This document shows positions 54,601-62,518 of a stretch of DNA of 64,000 nucleotides, piece by piece. The DNA lies in NCBI GenBank assembly GCA_013377005.1, contig JACABE010000001.1, positions 1 to 64,000 on the forward strand, written 5' to 3'. This DNA comes from Bacteroidota bacterium. GTDB lineage: Bacteria > Bacteroidota > Bacteroidia > Bacteroidales > JACABE01. The position numbers were made by a program, and so were the translations under genes. The notes beneath the pieces are model-generated. The model saw only the letters and a program-made list of their open reading frames with translations. It searched no databases and was not told the origin of the DNA. Positions within the stretch are counted from its first letter, which is position 1. Each line of letters starts with the position of its first letter.

Positions 54601-55117
54601 GTCGGGCAATTCTAACACCACGCATAATTCCTAGCTGTTCAACATTTACTAGTGGTAATGATAATAGTTGATTTTTTGAATATTCAGTTGTATTATAAAT
54701 CAGTTCTTTTTTATTGTCATCACTTTTTGAAACAGGTGGCTGGGTAGGATATAGTTTTCCAATATAGCCTAATGTATTGAGATTGTATGTTTTTACCTGA
54801 GCATTTTTAATATTTACGCTTATGGTAGCTCCAATAGGAACTTCTATAAGATTACGTAAAACAGGAAATTGCGGATTTCCAATTTCATTTCCTGCAGTAT
54901 ATCCCGGTAATTCTATACGTGTAAATGTACCTTTATCGGTAATTACGGTAGCAAAATTTAATTCAGATAATGTGTTTTTTACAACAAATCCGGTTTCTGA
55001 ATTTTCTTTCAAAATAAGCGCTGAATTTTCAGCAATACCTGTTTTAATTACTTGTGCTTGTGTAAAGTAAAGTGATACAGAAAAAAGAATAATACTTAAA
55101 AATGTTATTTTTCTCAT
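51650..55117 (-). CDS. Gingipain-type cysteine protease (C25), Kgp-like, with T9SS type A sorting domain
   Basis: 1155 residues. Signal peptide (1-21), propeptide (to about 235), C25 catalytic region (about 245-620), Ig/CARDB-like domains, a jelly-roll domain with FETSNFTKYDW (about 920-1060) and a type A sorting domain (about 1080-1155). Predicted catalytic His449 (NYTAHGSSSGWADPS) and Cys482 (VGNCCVTNKFD), 33 apart. The GNCCVT, YIGASNNSYWDEDFWW and HYYWEIYHLMGDPSLMPYF blocks match the Lys-gingipain pattern, not Rgp. First gene of a two-gene operon; its TAA is followed at once by the ATG of the Rgp-like gene. Secreted proteolysis is predicted. Confidence 0.9.
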   Translation of the reverse strand: MRKITFLSIILFSVSLYFTQAQVIKTGIAENSALILKENSETGFVVKNTLSELNFATVITDKGTFTRIELPGYTAGNEIGNPQFPVLRNLIEVPIGATISVNIKNAQVKTYNLNTLGYIGKLYPTQPPVSKSDDNKKELIYNTTEYSKNQLLSLPLVNVEQLGIMRGVRIARLNISPIQYNPVTNTIKVYTNIETEIRFDNADLAATKATKEKYYSPYFSSFQSKLLNNSTTPNTKDALSKYPVKYVIVSDPMFQTALQPFIQWKTKKGFKVIEAYTNNAAVGTTTTSIKAYLQSLYNAGTASDPAPTYVLFVGDVAQIPSFTGTTGSHKTDLYFCEYTGDFLPEMYYGRFSATNLTQLQPQIDKTLEYEQYLMPDKSFLNNVLMVAGVDATNAPTYGNGQVNYATSTYFNATYGFNCTSYLYPVSGSSASQIIQKVSDGIGFANYTAHGSSSGWADPSFSVSDVAGLKNQSKYPLMVGNCCVTNKFDETECFGEALLRANNKGAIGYIGASNNSYWDEDFWWACGVGTVSANPTYASTGLGALDRIMHSNGEPFSQWYVSQGQMVNAGNLAVTQGSPSYNHYYWEIYHLMGDPSLMPYFKIPQLLTANYMPLIPLGSNTFTINTEAYAYIGISMGGVLHGAALADSTGLAVVNIVPFTSAGTVDIVITKQNRQPLITSIPAASPTGPYVSLDSYQINDISGNNNSLADYGETIKLNINLKNIGIADDNSVNAVISSNNQYITIIDSTETFGIITAGNTKNINNAFTFKVANLIPDQNIASLTLKVTDASSNTWNYLINIVLNAPVLKILSMSIEDNTPANHNGRIDPNETSNIRFKVQNTGHSNANNAIINLTSTNNFISISNPNINISSLAKGTTTDVLYSVTANSSALNGANFGLTMSVIANPYATQETFNSMIGLMVEDFETSNFTKYDWDTASVSAWTIVNTGAYEGSYCAKSAAIGNSQSSAFSINLNVLGNDSVSFYRKVSSEPGYDFLNFTIDGNLIDKWSGENSWAKVSYPITTGNHLLSWVYEKDNSTVSGSDCAWVDFIVLPAIQTNIGVNIDEFSTENTVQLSIFPNPANDNINVSYKLQTNTDVSLKIFNANGQMIYDNDNGYKVAGSYSVGLNGLLLSKGVYLISLRTNNQVITRKLIITK

Positions 55118-55185
55118 TTAAATTTAAGTTAGGTATGAAAAATATTGCAATAAAAATCTGTTTTTCAGAAAAATACGCTTAGATA

Positions 55186-55240
55186 TTAACTTACAAAGTT
55201 ACAATATATTTTAAGTAAGCACGTGTTAATTGTAAGTTAA
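55186..55240 (-). promoter_or_regulatory. Promoter of the protease operon with inverted-repeat operator candidate
   Basis: The -7 element TAACTTTG (minus strand, 55194-55201) lies 77 nt upstream of the start at 55117. It overlaps the left arm of an exact 11-bp inverted repeat TTAACTTACAA (55186-55196) / TTGTAAGTTAA (55230-55240). An extra GTAAG is at 55215-55219. The same TTGTAAG/CTTACA half-site is reiterated upstream of the adhesin gene at 62519. Confidence 0.5.
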
Positions 55241-55339
55241 TGTTATGGTATAGACCATTTTAATTTAGCTTAAGTTGTATCTAATCTGAAAATAATTAAC
55301 GAAATTTATCTAATATTGCATTCTTAAATTTTATCTATA

Positions 55340-56122
55340 ATGAATACAAAAATCATAATATTTATAATTTGTCAACTTATTTCATTTTCTATTTTTGCTC
55401 AAGAATTTAGTATTGATGGAATTTATTGCGGAAAGAATTTGTTTGTTCTGAATCCGAGTGTTGGTGAAGGCTTTTGTGTTACTGAAGTTAGGGTAAATGG
55501 CATAAAAACGCATGATGAGGTAAACTCCAATAGTTTTGAAATTGATTTTTCGCTTATGAATATTGAAAAAGGAATGAATGTTCATGTCCAGATTTTTCAT
55601 AAAACTAATTGTAAACCAAGCATTATTAATCCGGAAATACTTCAGAAGAAACCAAATCTTAGCATTATTAACGCAAAAGTAAATCGTAAAGGATTTTTGA
55701 CTTGGGAGGTTCAAAGTAATTTTCTTGAGGGTTTATTTGTAGTAGAACAATTTCGTTGGCAAAAGTGGGTAAAAGTAGCTGAAATAAAAACTGAAGATAC
55801 TGTTAATTTGAGAAATTACGCATTAGAAGTGAGTCCGAATACTGCTCAAAATATTTTCAGGATAAAATTTAAAGATAAGCATGGAAATGAAACTATTTCA
55901 AAAGAAATAAAATACACACTTCCTGGAAAAGAGATCATAATTGTAAATGAAAAAGTAAAAAACCGTATTGTTTTTACATCGGTTACAATGTATGAAATTA
56001 TTGACGAAACAGGAAATCTGATACAAAATGGCAACGATAAATATATTGATACTTCGGCACTTCCAAAAGGGAAATACTTTATTAATTACGATAATAAAAC
56101 GGAATCGTTTACTAAGAAATAG
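55340..56122 (+). CDS. Exported protein of unknown function
   Basis: 260 residues. Signal peptide (about 1-20, ending FAQE). The mature part is beta-rich, with GKNLFVLNPS, VTEVRVNG and a second half beginning PNLSIINAKVNRKGFLTWEV that resembles an Ig-like/fibronectin domain (FVVEQFRWQKWVKVAEI). The C-terminal ~50 residues (IDTSALPKGKYFINYDN then a KK end) look like a shortened type A sorting-domain end, so T9SS export is possible but uncertain. A TAATATTG near 55311 may be its -7 element. It is divergent from the protease operon; I do not recognise the family. Confidence 0.7.
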   Translation: MNTKIIIFIICQLISFSIFAQEFSIDGIYCGKNLFVLNPSVGEGFCVTEVRVNGIKTHDEVNSNSFEIDFSLMNIEKGMNVHVQIFHKTNCKPSIINPEILQKKPNLSIINAKVNRKGFLTWEVQSNFLEGLFVVEQFRWQKWVKVAEIKTEDTVNLRNYALEVSPNTAQNIFRIKFKDKHGNETISKEIKYTLPGKEIIIVNEKVKNRIVFTSVTMYEIIDETGNLIQNGNDKYIDTSALPKGKYFINYDNKTESFTKK

Positions 56123-56235
56123 TACTTTTATAAAGAAAAGACATAAACTCTATAAAGCCATCTAAAATGGAATGATATATATTAATTTCTTAATATAGAA
56201 AGAGTTACAATTCAAATAACCCAACCCAACATCCC

Positions 56236-58194
56236 CTATTGCAAAGCTTTTCTTGCTTTTAAAATATATTTAGCGGTATCCAATGGACTAATCCCTTTAA
56301 ACTCTCTCGTAACGCCTTCATCATCGTTACATTCGCGATAACTGTGAAATTGGGTAATAATTTTTGCTTTCCCACCCGAACGGGAGCTAAGTTTTAATGG
56401 GTAATCGTGGGAAGTTGCCAATGGCAATATTCCTGTCAGAATGAATTTTCCATTTTCCATTGTTGGACTGTCAAAACTTCCCCTCATTTGCGTAATATCA
56501 CTGGCAATATTTCCTAATAATTCTTCGTTTGCTGAAATTTTAAAGGCAATCATTGGTTCGAGTAATGTAGTTCCTGTATTTACAAGTCCATCCATTATAC
56601 CCATTGGTGTAGCCACCACAAAATCACCGGGATGGGTATGCATTTCATGATCTTCGCCTTCGACCAGTATTATTTTAAGATCAGTAACTTCCCATCCTTT
56701 TATACCTTGCTGCAAAGCAACCGGAATCGTTCTTTCCACTTCATTCTGATATTTTTGCATAACATCATTAACACCGATTTTACTTTCATAAATAACACCA
56801 CTTCCTCTTAGTCCCGGTTCTATTCTGAATTTTAAAATAGCCCAGCAGGGTTTTGGCATCCAGTAACGTACAAAACCATCAGCAACAGTTGAAGGAGTTT
56901 CTTTATAAATTACAACAGGATTTTCAAACTTAGTTTTTATTTGAAACCTGTCTTCAATCATTCGTTCCAGTATTTCAATTTGAATCCATCCTATAATTTT
57001 AACATGCAGTTCTTTTTCTTCTTTAAGCCATTGAAAATCAAGAGAAGGATCTTCAATATTTAGCTCCTGCAAAGCCAGGGCGAGGGATGCATAATCTTTA
57101 TCATTAATTGCTTTTAACTGAACTGTCAGCAAAGGAGAACGCATGCTTACACTAACGGGAATATGTTCAGTAACTTCACCAAGAATATCACCATAACGCG
57201 CTTCGTTCAACCCACAAATACCCACTACATCACCAGCAGTAGCTTCTGCGACATCTTCATATTTCCCGTTTTTAAGTTTTCTGATTCTTGTGATTTTTTC
57301 ACTTAAATTCCTACTGGCATTATTGATTACTTCTCTGTTTGCAATACGACCTTCAAAAATCCTGACATGAGATATTTTACCTATATTTTTATCATATTCA
57401 ATACGATAGACTAAAGCAGACAGTGTATTTTCAATTTTTCCTTTAGCTTGTGGAAGGTAAAGTTTTACTGCATGTAAAAGCGCTTCAATTCCCATATTAT
57501 TTTTAGCGGAACCCATCAAAACAGGATACAATTCGCAACAATGGACGGCTTTAATTAATGATTGATTGGCATCTCCAAATGAAATAGCCTCACCATTTAT
57601 ATATTTCTCCAATAAAATATCATCCGTTGAGGCAATTCTTTCAGTTATATTGTCGTTGGGAGTGGATAAATTCCAGCAAGAAATAATTGTTGCTTCATTA
57701 CTGCCTTCGTCTAATGTTTGCTGAAGCTGGATTGTATTTTTAGTTAATTCTTTATGAATTTCGCTGAGAACATTCTCTGTATTGGCTCCCATTCTGTCAA
57801 TCTTATTAATGAAAATCAGCGTTGGAATCTTATTTCGTTTCAAAGCGGACCAGATAGTTTCTGTTTGTGCCTGTATACCTTCTACTGCAGAAACGACAAG
57901 GATTGCAGCATCAATAGCTCTTAAAATCCTTTCGACATCAGCAGAAAAATCGACATGTCCGGGAGTATCAATTAAATTGATTTCTACATCTTCCCAAAGA
58001 AAGGAAGTATTGGCTGAACGAACAGAAATTCCTCTCTCTTTTTCGACGTTTAATGAATCTGTTTGGGTAGTTCCGTTGTCGACACTGCCCAGTTTTTTTG
58101 TTACACCAGACAAAAACAAAAAATGCTCTGTCAGGGTTGTTTTTCCAGCATCGGCAGCTGCGAGTATTCCTATGTTCCGGATGTTTTTTGTCAT
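56236..58194 (-). CDS. TetM/EF-G-like ribosomal GTPase
   Basis: 652 residues from the ATG at 58194; an in-frame extension to 58269 overlaps the upstream gene and is not conserved. Translation-factor GTPase: G1 AAADAGKTT, switch I ERGISVRSANTSF, G3 DTPGHVDF, G4 NKIDR, then EF-G domains II-V. Its length and GVTKKLGSVDNGTTQTDSL match ribosomal protection proteins (TetM/TetQ) better than EF-G. The domain IV tip that carries YSPVSTPADF in TetM/TetQ reads EDHEMHTHPGDF instead, so tetracycline protection should not be assumed. It starts 11 nt after the PH-domain gene. Confidence 0.82.
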   Translation of the reverse strand: MTKNIRNIGILAAADAGKTTLTEHFLFLSGVTKKLGSVDNGTTQTDSLNVEKERGISVRSANTSFLWEDVEINLIDTPGHVDFSADVERILRAIDAAILVVSAVEGIQAQTETIWSALKRNKIPTLIFINKIDRMGANTENVLSEIHKELTKNTIQLQQTLDEGSNEATIISCWNLSTPNDNITERIASTDDILLEKYINGEAISFGDANQSLIKAVHCCELYPVLMGSAKNNMGIEALLHAVKLYLPQAKGKIENTLSALVYRIEYDKNIGKISHVRIFEGRIANREVINNASRNLSEKITRIRKLKNGKYEDVAEATAGDVVGICGLNEARYGDILGEVTEHIPVSVSMRSPLLTVQLKAINDKDYASLALALQELNIEDPSLDFQWLKEEKELHVKIIGWIQIEILERMIEDRFQIKTKFENPVVIYKETPSTVADGFVRYWMPKPCWAILKFRIEPGLRGSGVIYESKIGVNDVMQKYQNEVERTIPVALQQGIKGWEVTDLKIILVEGEDHEMHTHPGDFVVATPMGIMDGLVNTGTTLLEPMIAFKISANEELLGNIASDITQMRGSFDSPTMENGKFILTGILPLATSHDYPLKLSSRSGGKAKIITQFHSYRECNDDEGVTREFKGISPLDTAKYILKARKALQ

Positions 58195-58204
58195 AATTTT
58201 ATAC

Positions 58205-59698
58205 TTACATCCATTTTTTATTATTCGATTCAGTACAATATAAGAGATAATTGTACAATTCAGTCGCAAGCTCGTGATGAATATAAGGAATCTTAATTCT
58301 CTTCCCTCCAGATATATAAATTACAATAGATGCTAAATTTCTTCGTCTCTGGAAAATATTTTGCTTGAATTTTATTGTTTGAATTTTATAATTAAAAAAA
58401 CGGGAAAACTCTTGTTCAATTGTTCCTTTGGCAGTTTGGAGGATTTGAGGATTAATTATAAAATAACGTTTTTTAAAAGACAAATAGCTTAAAAAAGCAC
58501 TGATGATAACCCATGCTCCCATAAAGACATAAATATACCAGAATTCATAAAATAGTATAATTAAAGGGATAACGACAATGAAAATTCTAAAAATCCACAA
58601 ACGTATAAAATACATAGGATGTGATAAATGCTTTGTCAATTCACTTGTATCGGTATCAGGAAAAATTTCTGACTGAATATTCTGAAGATGAAGACTGCTG
58701 CAACCAGGAATTATAATCGCCTGCTTCTTCTTTACCTGACTATTGGAAGCCTGAGTAATATGAACCGATACAAAATCCATCCATTTACGAATAGGATTGG
58801 TTTCCCATGATACAATCTGAATTTTTGAAAAGGGAATAACAATATCTTTTTTATTCAACAATCCCGATTTAAGCACAAATGCTCCATCCTGTCGGGAAAA
58901 ATTCAAATCGAAATATTTAAGAATTACCAAAAGGACAGAAAACACAATAAGCATTAATAAAAAGAAAATAGCTAAGAAAGTAATAAACAGTAGACCTGAG
59001 TTTTCCAGAAAACCGCCAGCCTGTTCAGAAGCCGAATCTATTGATGTTTTGAAAAAATCATGCAACTGCTGATAGATTCCATTCACAAACAAATAGATGA
59101 GCAACAAACTTTTTATATGATTTTCGCTGATTCCTACTTTTATTAAATCGGAAGTACTTAATTGAAGTATCGTTTTTTTATCTGAAACAAAAGAATTCTC
59201 ATCTGAATCATTTGAAGTAGAATGACGAGAAGAAAATGCCGATAATTTCAGTTGTAAAGCTTCAGCATGCTCTTTGGTGAGTGCGTGAAATTTCAATTCC
59301 TGATGCGAAGTGCCTGCTGTATCAATTTCCAGCGCAACAACATTTAATAGCTGCTGTATAAAATTTTGATGCGTATTTATCGTTTGAATTCTATCTAAGG
59401 GTATACTTAATTTAATCTTTTTTAAATATCCTTTTTCAACAACCAACTCATCGTTTTTAATAAAGAAATAGAAATTAAGATAGGAAAGTATAGCATTTAC
59501 TATAAGTATTACAAAGAAAACAGCTATAATAGCATAGAAAACAGTTTGTTTCTGATTGCTAACAGATCCTGATTTTAAAAGAATTATTACAAATATCGGC
59601 CAGATAGCTTTAAATATTTTTTTGAATGTCAATCCAAAAAAAAGTATGATTCCTTTAGGTGATTGCCGCTGAGGAATTGAGAAGTCTGTGTTATTCAT
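58205..59698 (-). CDS. Membrane protein with three bacterial PH (bPH2) domains, YdbT-like
   Basis: 497 residues. Membrane segments near 25-75, 215-265 and 365-410 alternate with bPH2 domains: about 78-150 (FFIKNDELVVEKGYL, IPLDRIQTINTHQN), 270-335 (GAFVLKSGLLNKKDIVIPFSKIQ) and 415-490 (IINPQILQTAKGTIEQEFSRF). The pair of a long and a short bPH2 protein matches the ydbS/ydbT arrangement of Bacillus; the latter is linked to resistance to certain bacteriocins, but the function here is unknown. It overlaps the upstream gene by 8 nt. Confidence 0.85.
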   Translation of the reverse strand: MNNTDFSIPQRQSPKGIILFFGLTFKKIFKAIWPIFVIILLKSGSVSNQKQTVFYAIIAVFFVILIVNAILSYLNFYFFIKNDELVVEKGYLKKIKLSIPLDRIQTINTHQNFIQQLLNVVALEIDTAGTSHQELKFHALTKEHAEALQLKLSAFSSRHSTSNDSDENSFVSDKKTILQLSTSDLIKVGISENHIKSLLLIYLFVNGIYQQLHDFFKTSIDSASEQAGGFLENSGLLFITFLAIFFLLMLIVFSVLLVILKYFDLNFSRQDGAFVLKSGLLNKKDIVIPFSKIQIVSWETNPIRKWMDFVSVHITQASNSQVKKKQAIIIPGCSSLHLQNIQSEIFPDTDTSELTKHLSHPMYFIRLWIFRIFIVVIPLIILFYEFWYIYVFMGAWVIISAFLSYLSFKKRYFIINPQILQTAKGTIEQEFSRFFNYKIQTIKFKQNIFQRRRNLASIVIYISGGKRIKIPYIHHELATELYNYLLYCTESNNKKWM

Positions 59699-60209
59699 AT
59701 TGATTGGTAGTTTTACTCAGAAAATCCTTTAATTCCTGAGCTGTTTCAGGTGATAAACCATGAACAAAAAGTCCGCTTCCTTGTCCGCCGGCAGTAAATA
59801 TTTTTATTTTAGATATTCCTAAAATTCTGGCAATCATACTCTGGCGAATTTCAATATGTTGTATTCTATTAAAAGGAACTGTTGTGTTTTTTCGATAGAT
59901 TAAACCGGTTTTATAAACAATATCATGTTCGCGTAAAGCATAGCCTTTCAATGGAAAACCCATCTGAGTAATGATTAACATACAAATATATGAACTTAAA
60001 ATGATTACATAAAAAATGATAAGCCACCAACTGAGTAGATGAATTTCGAATAAAGCATCAATTGTAAAAGGCAATAAAGATATTATAATAAAGAAAACGG
60101 TCCAGTTTACAAATAATATCGTTTTATAAGCTGGTTTTAATGGTTCGAAAACCAGTTTCTCCTGAGTTGGTAATTGTTTAATATCTATGGTATTATTTTC
60201 AAAAAGCAT
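59691..60209 (-). CDS. Membrane protein with one bacterial PH (bPH2) domain, YdbS-like
   Basis: 172 residues from the ATG at 60209. A start at 60248 would lie upstream of the predicted -7 element, so it is rejected. Two membrane segments (about 30-50 and 60-83) are followed by a bPH2 domain (REHDIVYKTGLIYRKNTTVPFNRIQHIEI). The 8-nt overlap with the next gene implies coupled translation and a two-protein complex. Confidence 0.83.
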   Translation of the reverse strand: MLFENNTIDIKQLPTQEKLVFEPLKPAYKTILFVNWTVFFIIISLLPFTIDALFEIHLLSWWLIIFYVIILSSYICMLIITQMGFPLKGYALREHDIVYKTGLIYRKNTTVPFNRIQHIEIRQSMIARILGISKIKIFTAGGQGSGLFVHGLSPETAQELKDFLSKTTNQYE

Positions 60210-60236
60210 AATAAGTGTGTAAAGAATTTTATAATG

Positions 60237-60244
60237 CAAATATA
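60237..60244 (-). promoter_or_regulatory. Predicted -7 promoter element of the PH-domain operon
   Basis: TATATTTG on the minus strand, 27 nt upstream of the ATG at 60209. Confidence 0.5.
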
Positions 60245-60428
60245 TCATTTAAACGAATGCTTCTTACTGTTTATTTATAGGTTTTCTCAAAAATTAAATT
60301 TTGACAATACCTGCTATTCTTTTGAAATTATTGTAATTCATCCGGAAATTAATTATTAACTTCGCATCTTGATTCAGATAGTAAAAGCTCTATTAATAAA
60401 AATAATCAATAAATTAAAACATAAACAG

Positions 60429-62084
60429 ATGAAAAAAATATGCTATCCGATTGCAATGGCATTGCTTATTATAGCAGTTTCAGCATGTAATCCAAAACCA
60501 AAACAAAATGCAAATACAAATGGCGATTCAACAGCTGTTTCTATGAAAGACAAAATTGCACAGTTTGCCACTGTAAAACTTACTACTGATCTTACAAAAC
60601 TAAGTGAAAAGGAAAAACAATTACTTCCTGTATTAATTGATATTGCTAAGATTATGGATGATTTGTACTGGATGCAAACGATTGGTGAAAAAAATGCTTT
60701 CCTTGATACCATCAAAGATCCAGATCTTAAACAATTTGCGCTGATTAATTATGGTCCATGGGAGCGTTTGGGGGATAATAAATCATTTATGCCTGCTTTT
60801 GGTGAAAAACCAAAAGGTGCTAATTTCTATCCTAAAGACATGACCAAAGAAGAGTTTGATCAGTTTAAAGATAAAAATAAAACAAATCAGTATACACTCA
60901 TTCAGAGGAATGAAGACAAATCATTGAAAGTTGTTTGGTTTCATGAAGCTTACAAAGATTTAGTATCTAAAGCCTCCGACTTATTGAAAAAAGCAGCTGA
61001 ATTAGCTGAAGATCCGGGGTTGAAAAAATATTTTGAATTGCGTTCAAAAGCGTTATTAACTGACGATTATTTTGCCAGCGATATGGCTTGGATGGACATG
61101 AAAACCAATGGAATTGATTTTGTTGTAGGTCCTATCGAAAACTATGAAGACGAATTATATGGTTATAAAACTGCTTACGAATCTGCTGTTTTGGTAAAAG
61201 ATAAAGACTGGAGCAAAAAGTTGGAGAAATTTTCAGCAATGTTGCCTGAATTACAAAAACAATTACCTTGTGATGCAAAATACAAAAAAGAAATTCCTGG
61301 TTCAAACAGCGATTTAAATGCATATGATATTGTTTATTATGCCGGGCATTCTAATGCAGGTGGAAAAACCATTGCCATCAATCTTCCTAACGATGAAAAA
61401 GTTCAATTGAAAAAAGGAAGCAGAAGATTGCAATTGAAAAATGCAATGCAGGCTAAGTTTGATAAAATTCTTACTCCGATTGCCAATGCTTTAATTGATA
61501 AAGCACAACAAAAAAATATCACTTTCAATGCTTTTTTCTCCAATGTAATGTTTCATGAAGTAGCTCATGGTTTAGGAATAAAAAATACGCTTACCAAAAA
61601 AGGAACTGTAAAAGAAGCTCTCAAAGAAAAATATGCCAGCTTTGAAGAAGCAAAAGCAGATATTCTTGGATTATTTATCGTTACTAAATTGATTGAAATG
61701 GGTCATTTAAAAGATGTTACTGTTGAAGACAGTTATGTAACTTTTATGGCTGGTATTATTCGCTCAGTACGTTTTGGTGCAGCTGATTCTCATGGCAAAG
61801 CCAATATGATGTGTTTCAATTATTTTGAAGATGCAGGTGCTTTTAGCCGCAATGCTGACGGATCTTATAAAGTTGATATGGAAAAAACTAAAAAAGCTAT
61901 GAATGAATGGGCTGCTAGAGTAATTCAATTTGAAGGTGATGGAGATTATGACGGAGCTTCAAAATATCTGGAAGCAAACAGTAATATCCGTAAAGAGCTT
62001 CAGGAAGATATTGCAAAACTTAAAACTGCAAATATTCCTGTTGATATTATTTTCGAACAAGGTAAAGAAGCATTAGGACTTTAA
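60429..62084 (+). CDS. M49-like (dipeptidyl peptidase III-related) lipoprotein
   Basis: 551 residues from the ATG at 60429; a TTG-started extension to 60369 would put about 20 basic residues before the signal peptide and is not used. Lipobox AVSAC (Cys19). The zinc site reads HEVAHGLG (376-380 HExxH), followed by SFEEAKADILGLF with the second-sphere Glu. This HExxH plus EEAKAD pair is that of M49-related enzymes, including the C-terminal domain of plant Nudix-type members, whereas classical DPP III has HExxGH. A periplasm-facing exopeptidase is predicted; the substrate is unknown. Confidence 0.83.
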   Translation: MKKICYPIAMALLIIAVSACNPKPKQNANTNGDSTAVSMKDKIAQFATVKLTTDLTKLSEKEKQLLPVLIDIAKIMDDLYWMQTIGEKNAFLDTIKDPDLKQFALINYGPWERLGDNKSFMPAFGEKPKGANFYPKDMTKEEFDQFKDKNKTNQYTLIQRNEDKSLKVVWFHEAYKDLVSKASDLLKKAAELAEDPGLKKYFELRSKALLTDDYFASDMAWMDMKTNGIDFVVGPIENYEDELYGYKTAYESAVLVKDKDWSKKLEKFSAMLPELQKQLPCDAKYKKEIPGSNSDLNAYDIVYYAGHSNAGGKTIAINLPNDEKVQLKKGSRRLQLKNAMQAKFDKILTPIANALIDKAQQKNITFNAFFSNVMFHEVAHGLGIKNTLTKKGTVKEALKEKYASFEEAKADILGLFIVTKLIEMGHLKDVTVEDSYVTFMAGIIRSVRFGAADSHGKANMMCFNYFEDAGAFSRNADGSYKVDMEKTKKAMNEWAARVIQFEGDGDYDGASKYLEANSNIRKELQEDIAKLKTANIPVDIIFEQGKEALGL

Positions 62085-62144
62085 TCCTTTATTAAAATGA
62101 TCGTTTGACGATTGTTTTCCTTCACTTTTAATTATAAAAACATA

Positions 62145-62181
62145 AAGGTTGTCTGAATAATATTTTAGGCAGCCTTTTTTA
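62145..62181 (+). terminator. Intrinsic terminator
   Basis: Imperfect 12-bp stem with G-U pairs (62145-62156 with 62165-62176), 8-nt loop, then TTTTT; it ends the M49-like gene. Confidence 0.8.
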
Positions 62182-62309
62182 TTTATCATAACTTTGATAA
62201 ATCTTGAATTATGCGAATTATATTAACAGTAATTTGTGAACAATTTTTGATTGTAAAATATTAATGAACAATTATTAATAACTCTTGTTTTTTTGCTACT
62301 TAAGATTTT

Positions 62310-62374
62310 TTGTAAGGAAAAACTTACATTTTTGTAAGTTTTCTCTTACAAAAGATTTTTTTGTAGTATATTTG
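62310..62374 (+). promoter_or_regulatory. Promoter region with reiterated TTGTAAG dyads upstream of the HYR adhesin
   Basis: Four half-sites alternate in orientation: TTGTAAG (62310-62316), CTTACA (62323-62328), TTGTAAG (62332-62338), CTTACAA (62345-62351), forming two adjacent inverted repeats that are also inverted with respect to each other. The -7 element TATATTTG is at 62367-62374. The direct repeats AAGATTTTTTGTAAG/AAGATTTTTTTGTAG flank the block. Confidence 0.5.
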
Positions 62375-62394
62375 TATCGAAAAATATTTAAAAA

Positions 62395-62454
62395 ATGTTA
62401 AAGCACCCTATCTGCTTGATTAGGTGGACGTTAATAATATTACTTGTCTGTTAA
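62395..62454 (+). CDS. Possible 19-codon leader peptide
   Basis: ATG at 62395, about 20 nt after the predicted -7 element, opens a 19-residue frame ending at 62454 (MLKHPICLIRWTLIILLVC), with a hydrophobic C-terminal half. Its stop lies inside a 9-bp hairpin arm, GTCTGTTAA (62446-62454) pairing with TTAACGGAC (62467-62475). It may be a leader ORF controlling the large adhesin gene, or chance. Confidence 0.25.
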   Translation: MLKHPICLIRWTLIILLVC

Positions 62455-62518
62455 AGATTTTGATCATTAACGGACTATTTTAGTATAAAAAAGAATATCA
62501 TATCAAATAAAAATAAAA

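Noticed and set aside
56236-58194. Calling this a tetracycline resistance gene
   Set aside because: The loop needed for drug release in TetM/TetQ is not recognisable, and the gene sits in an ordinary chromosomal context without mobile elements.
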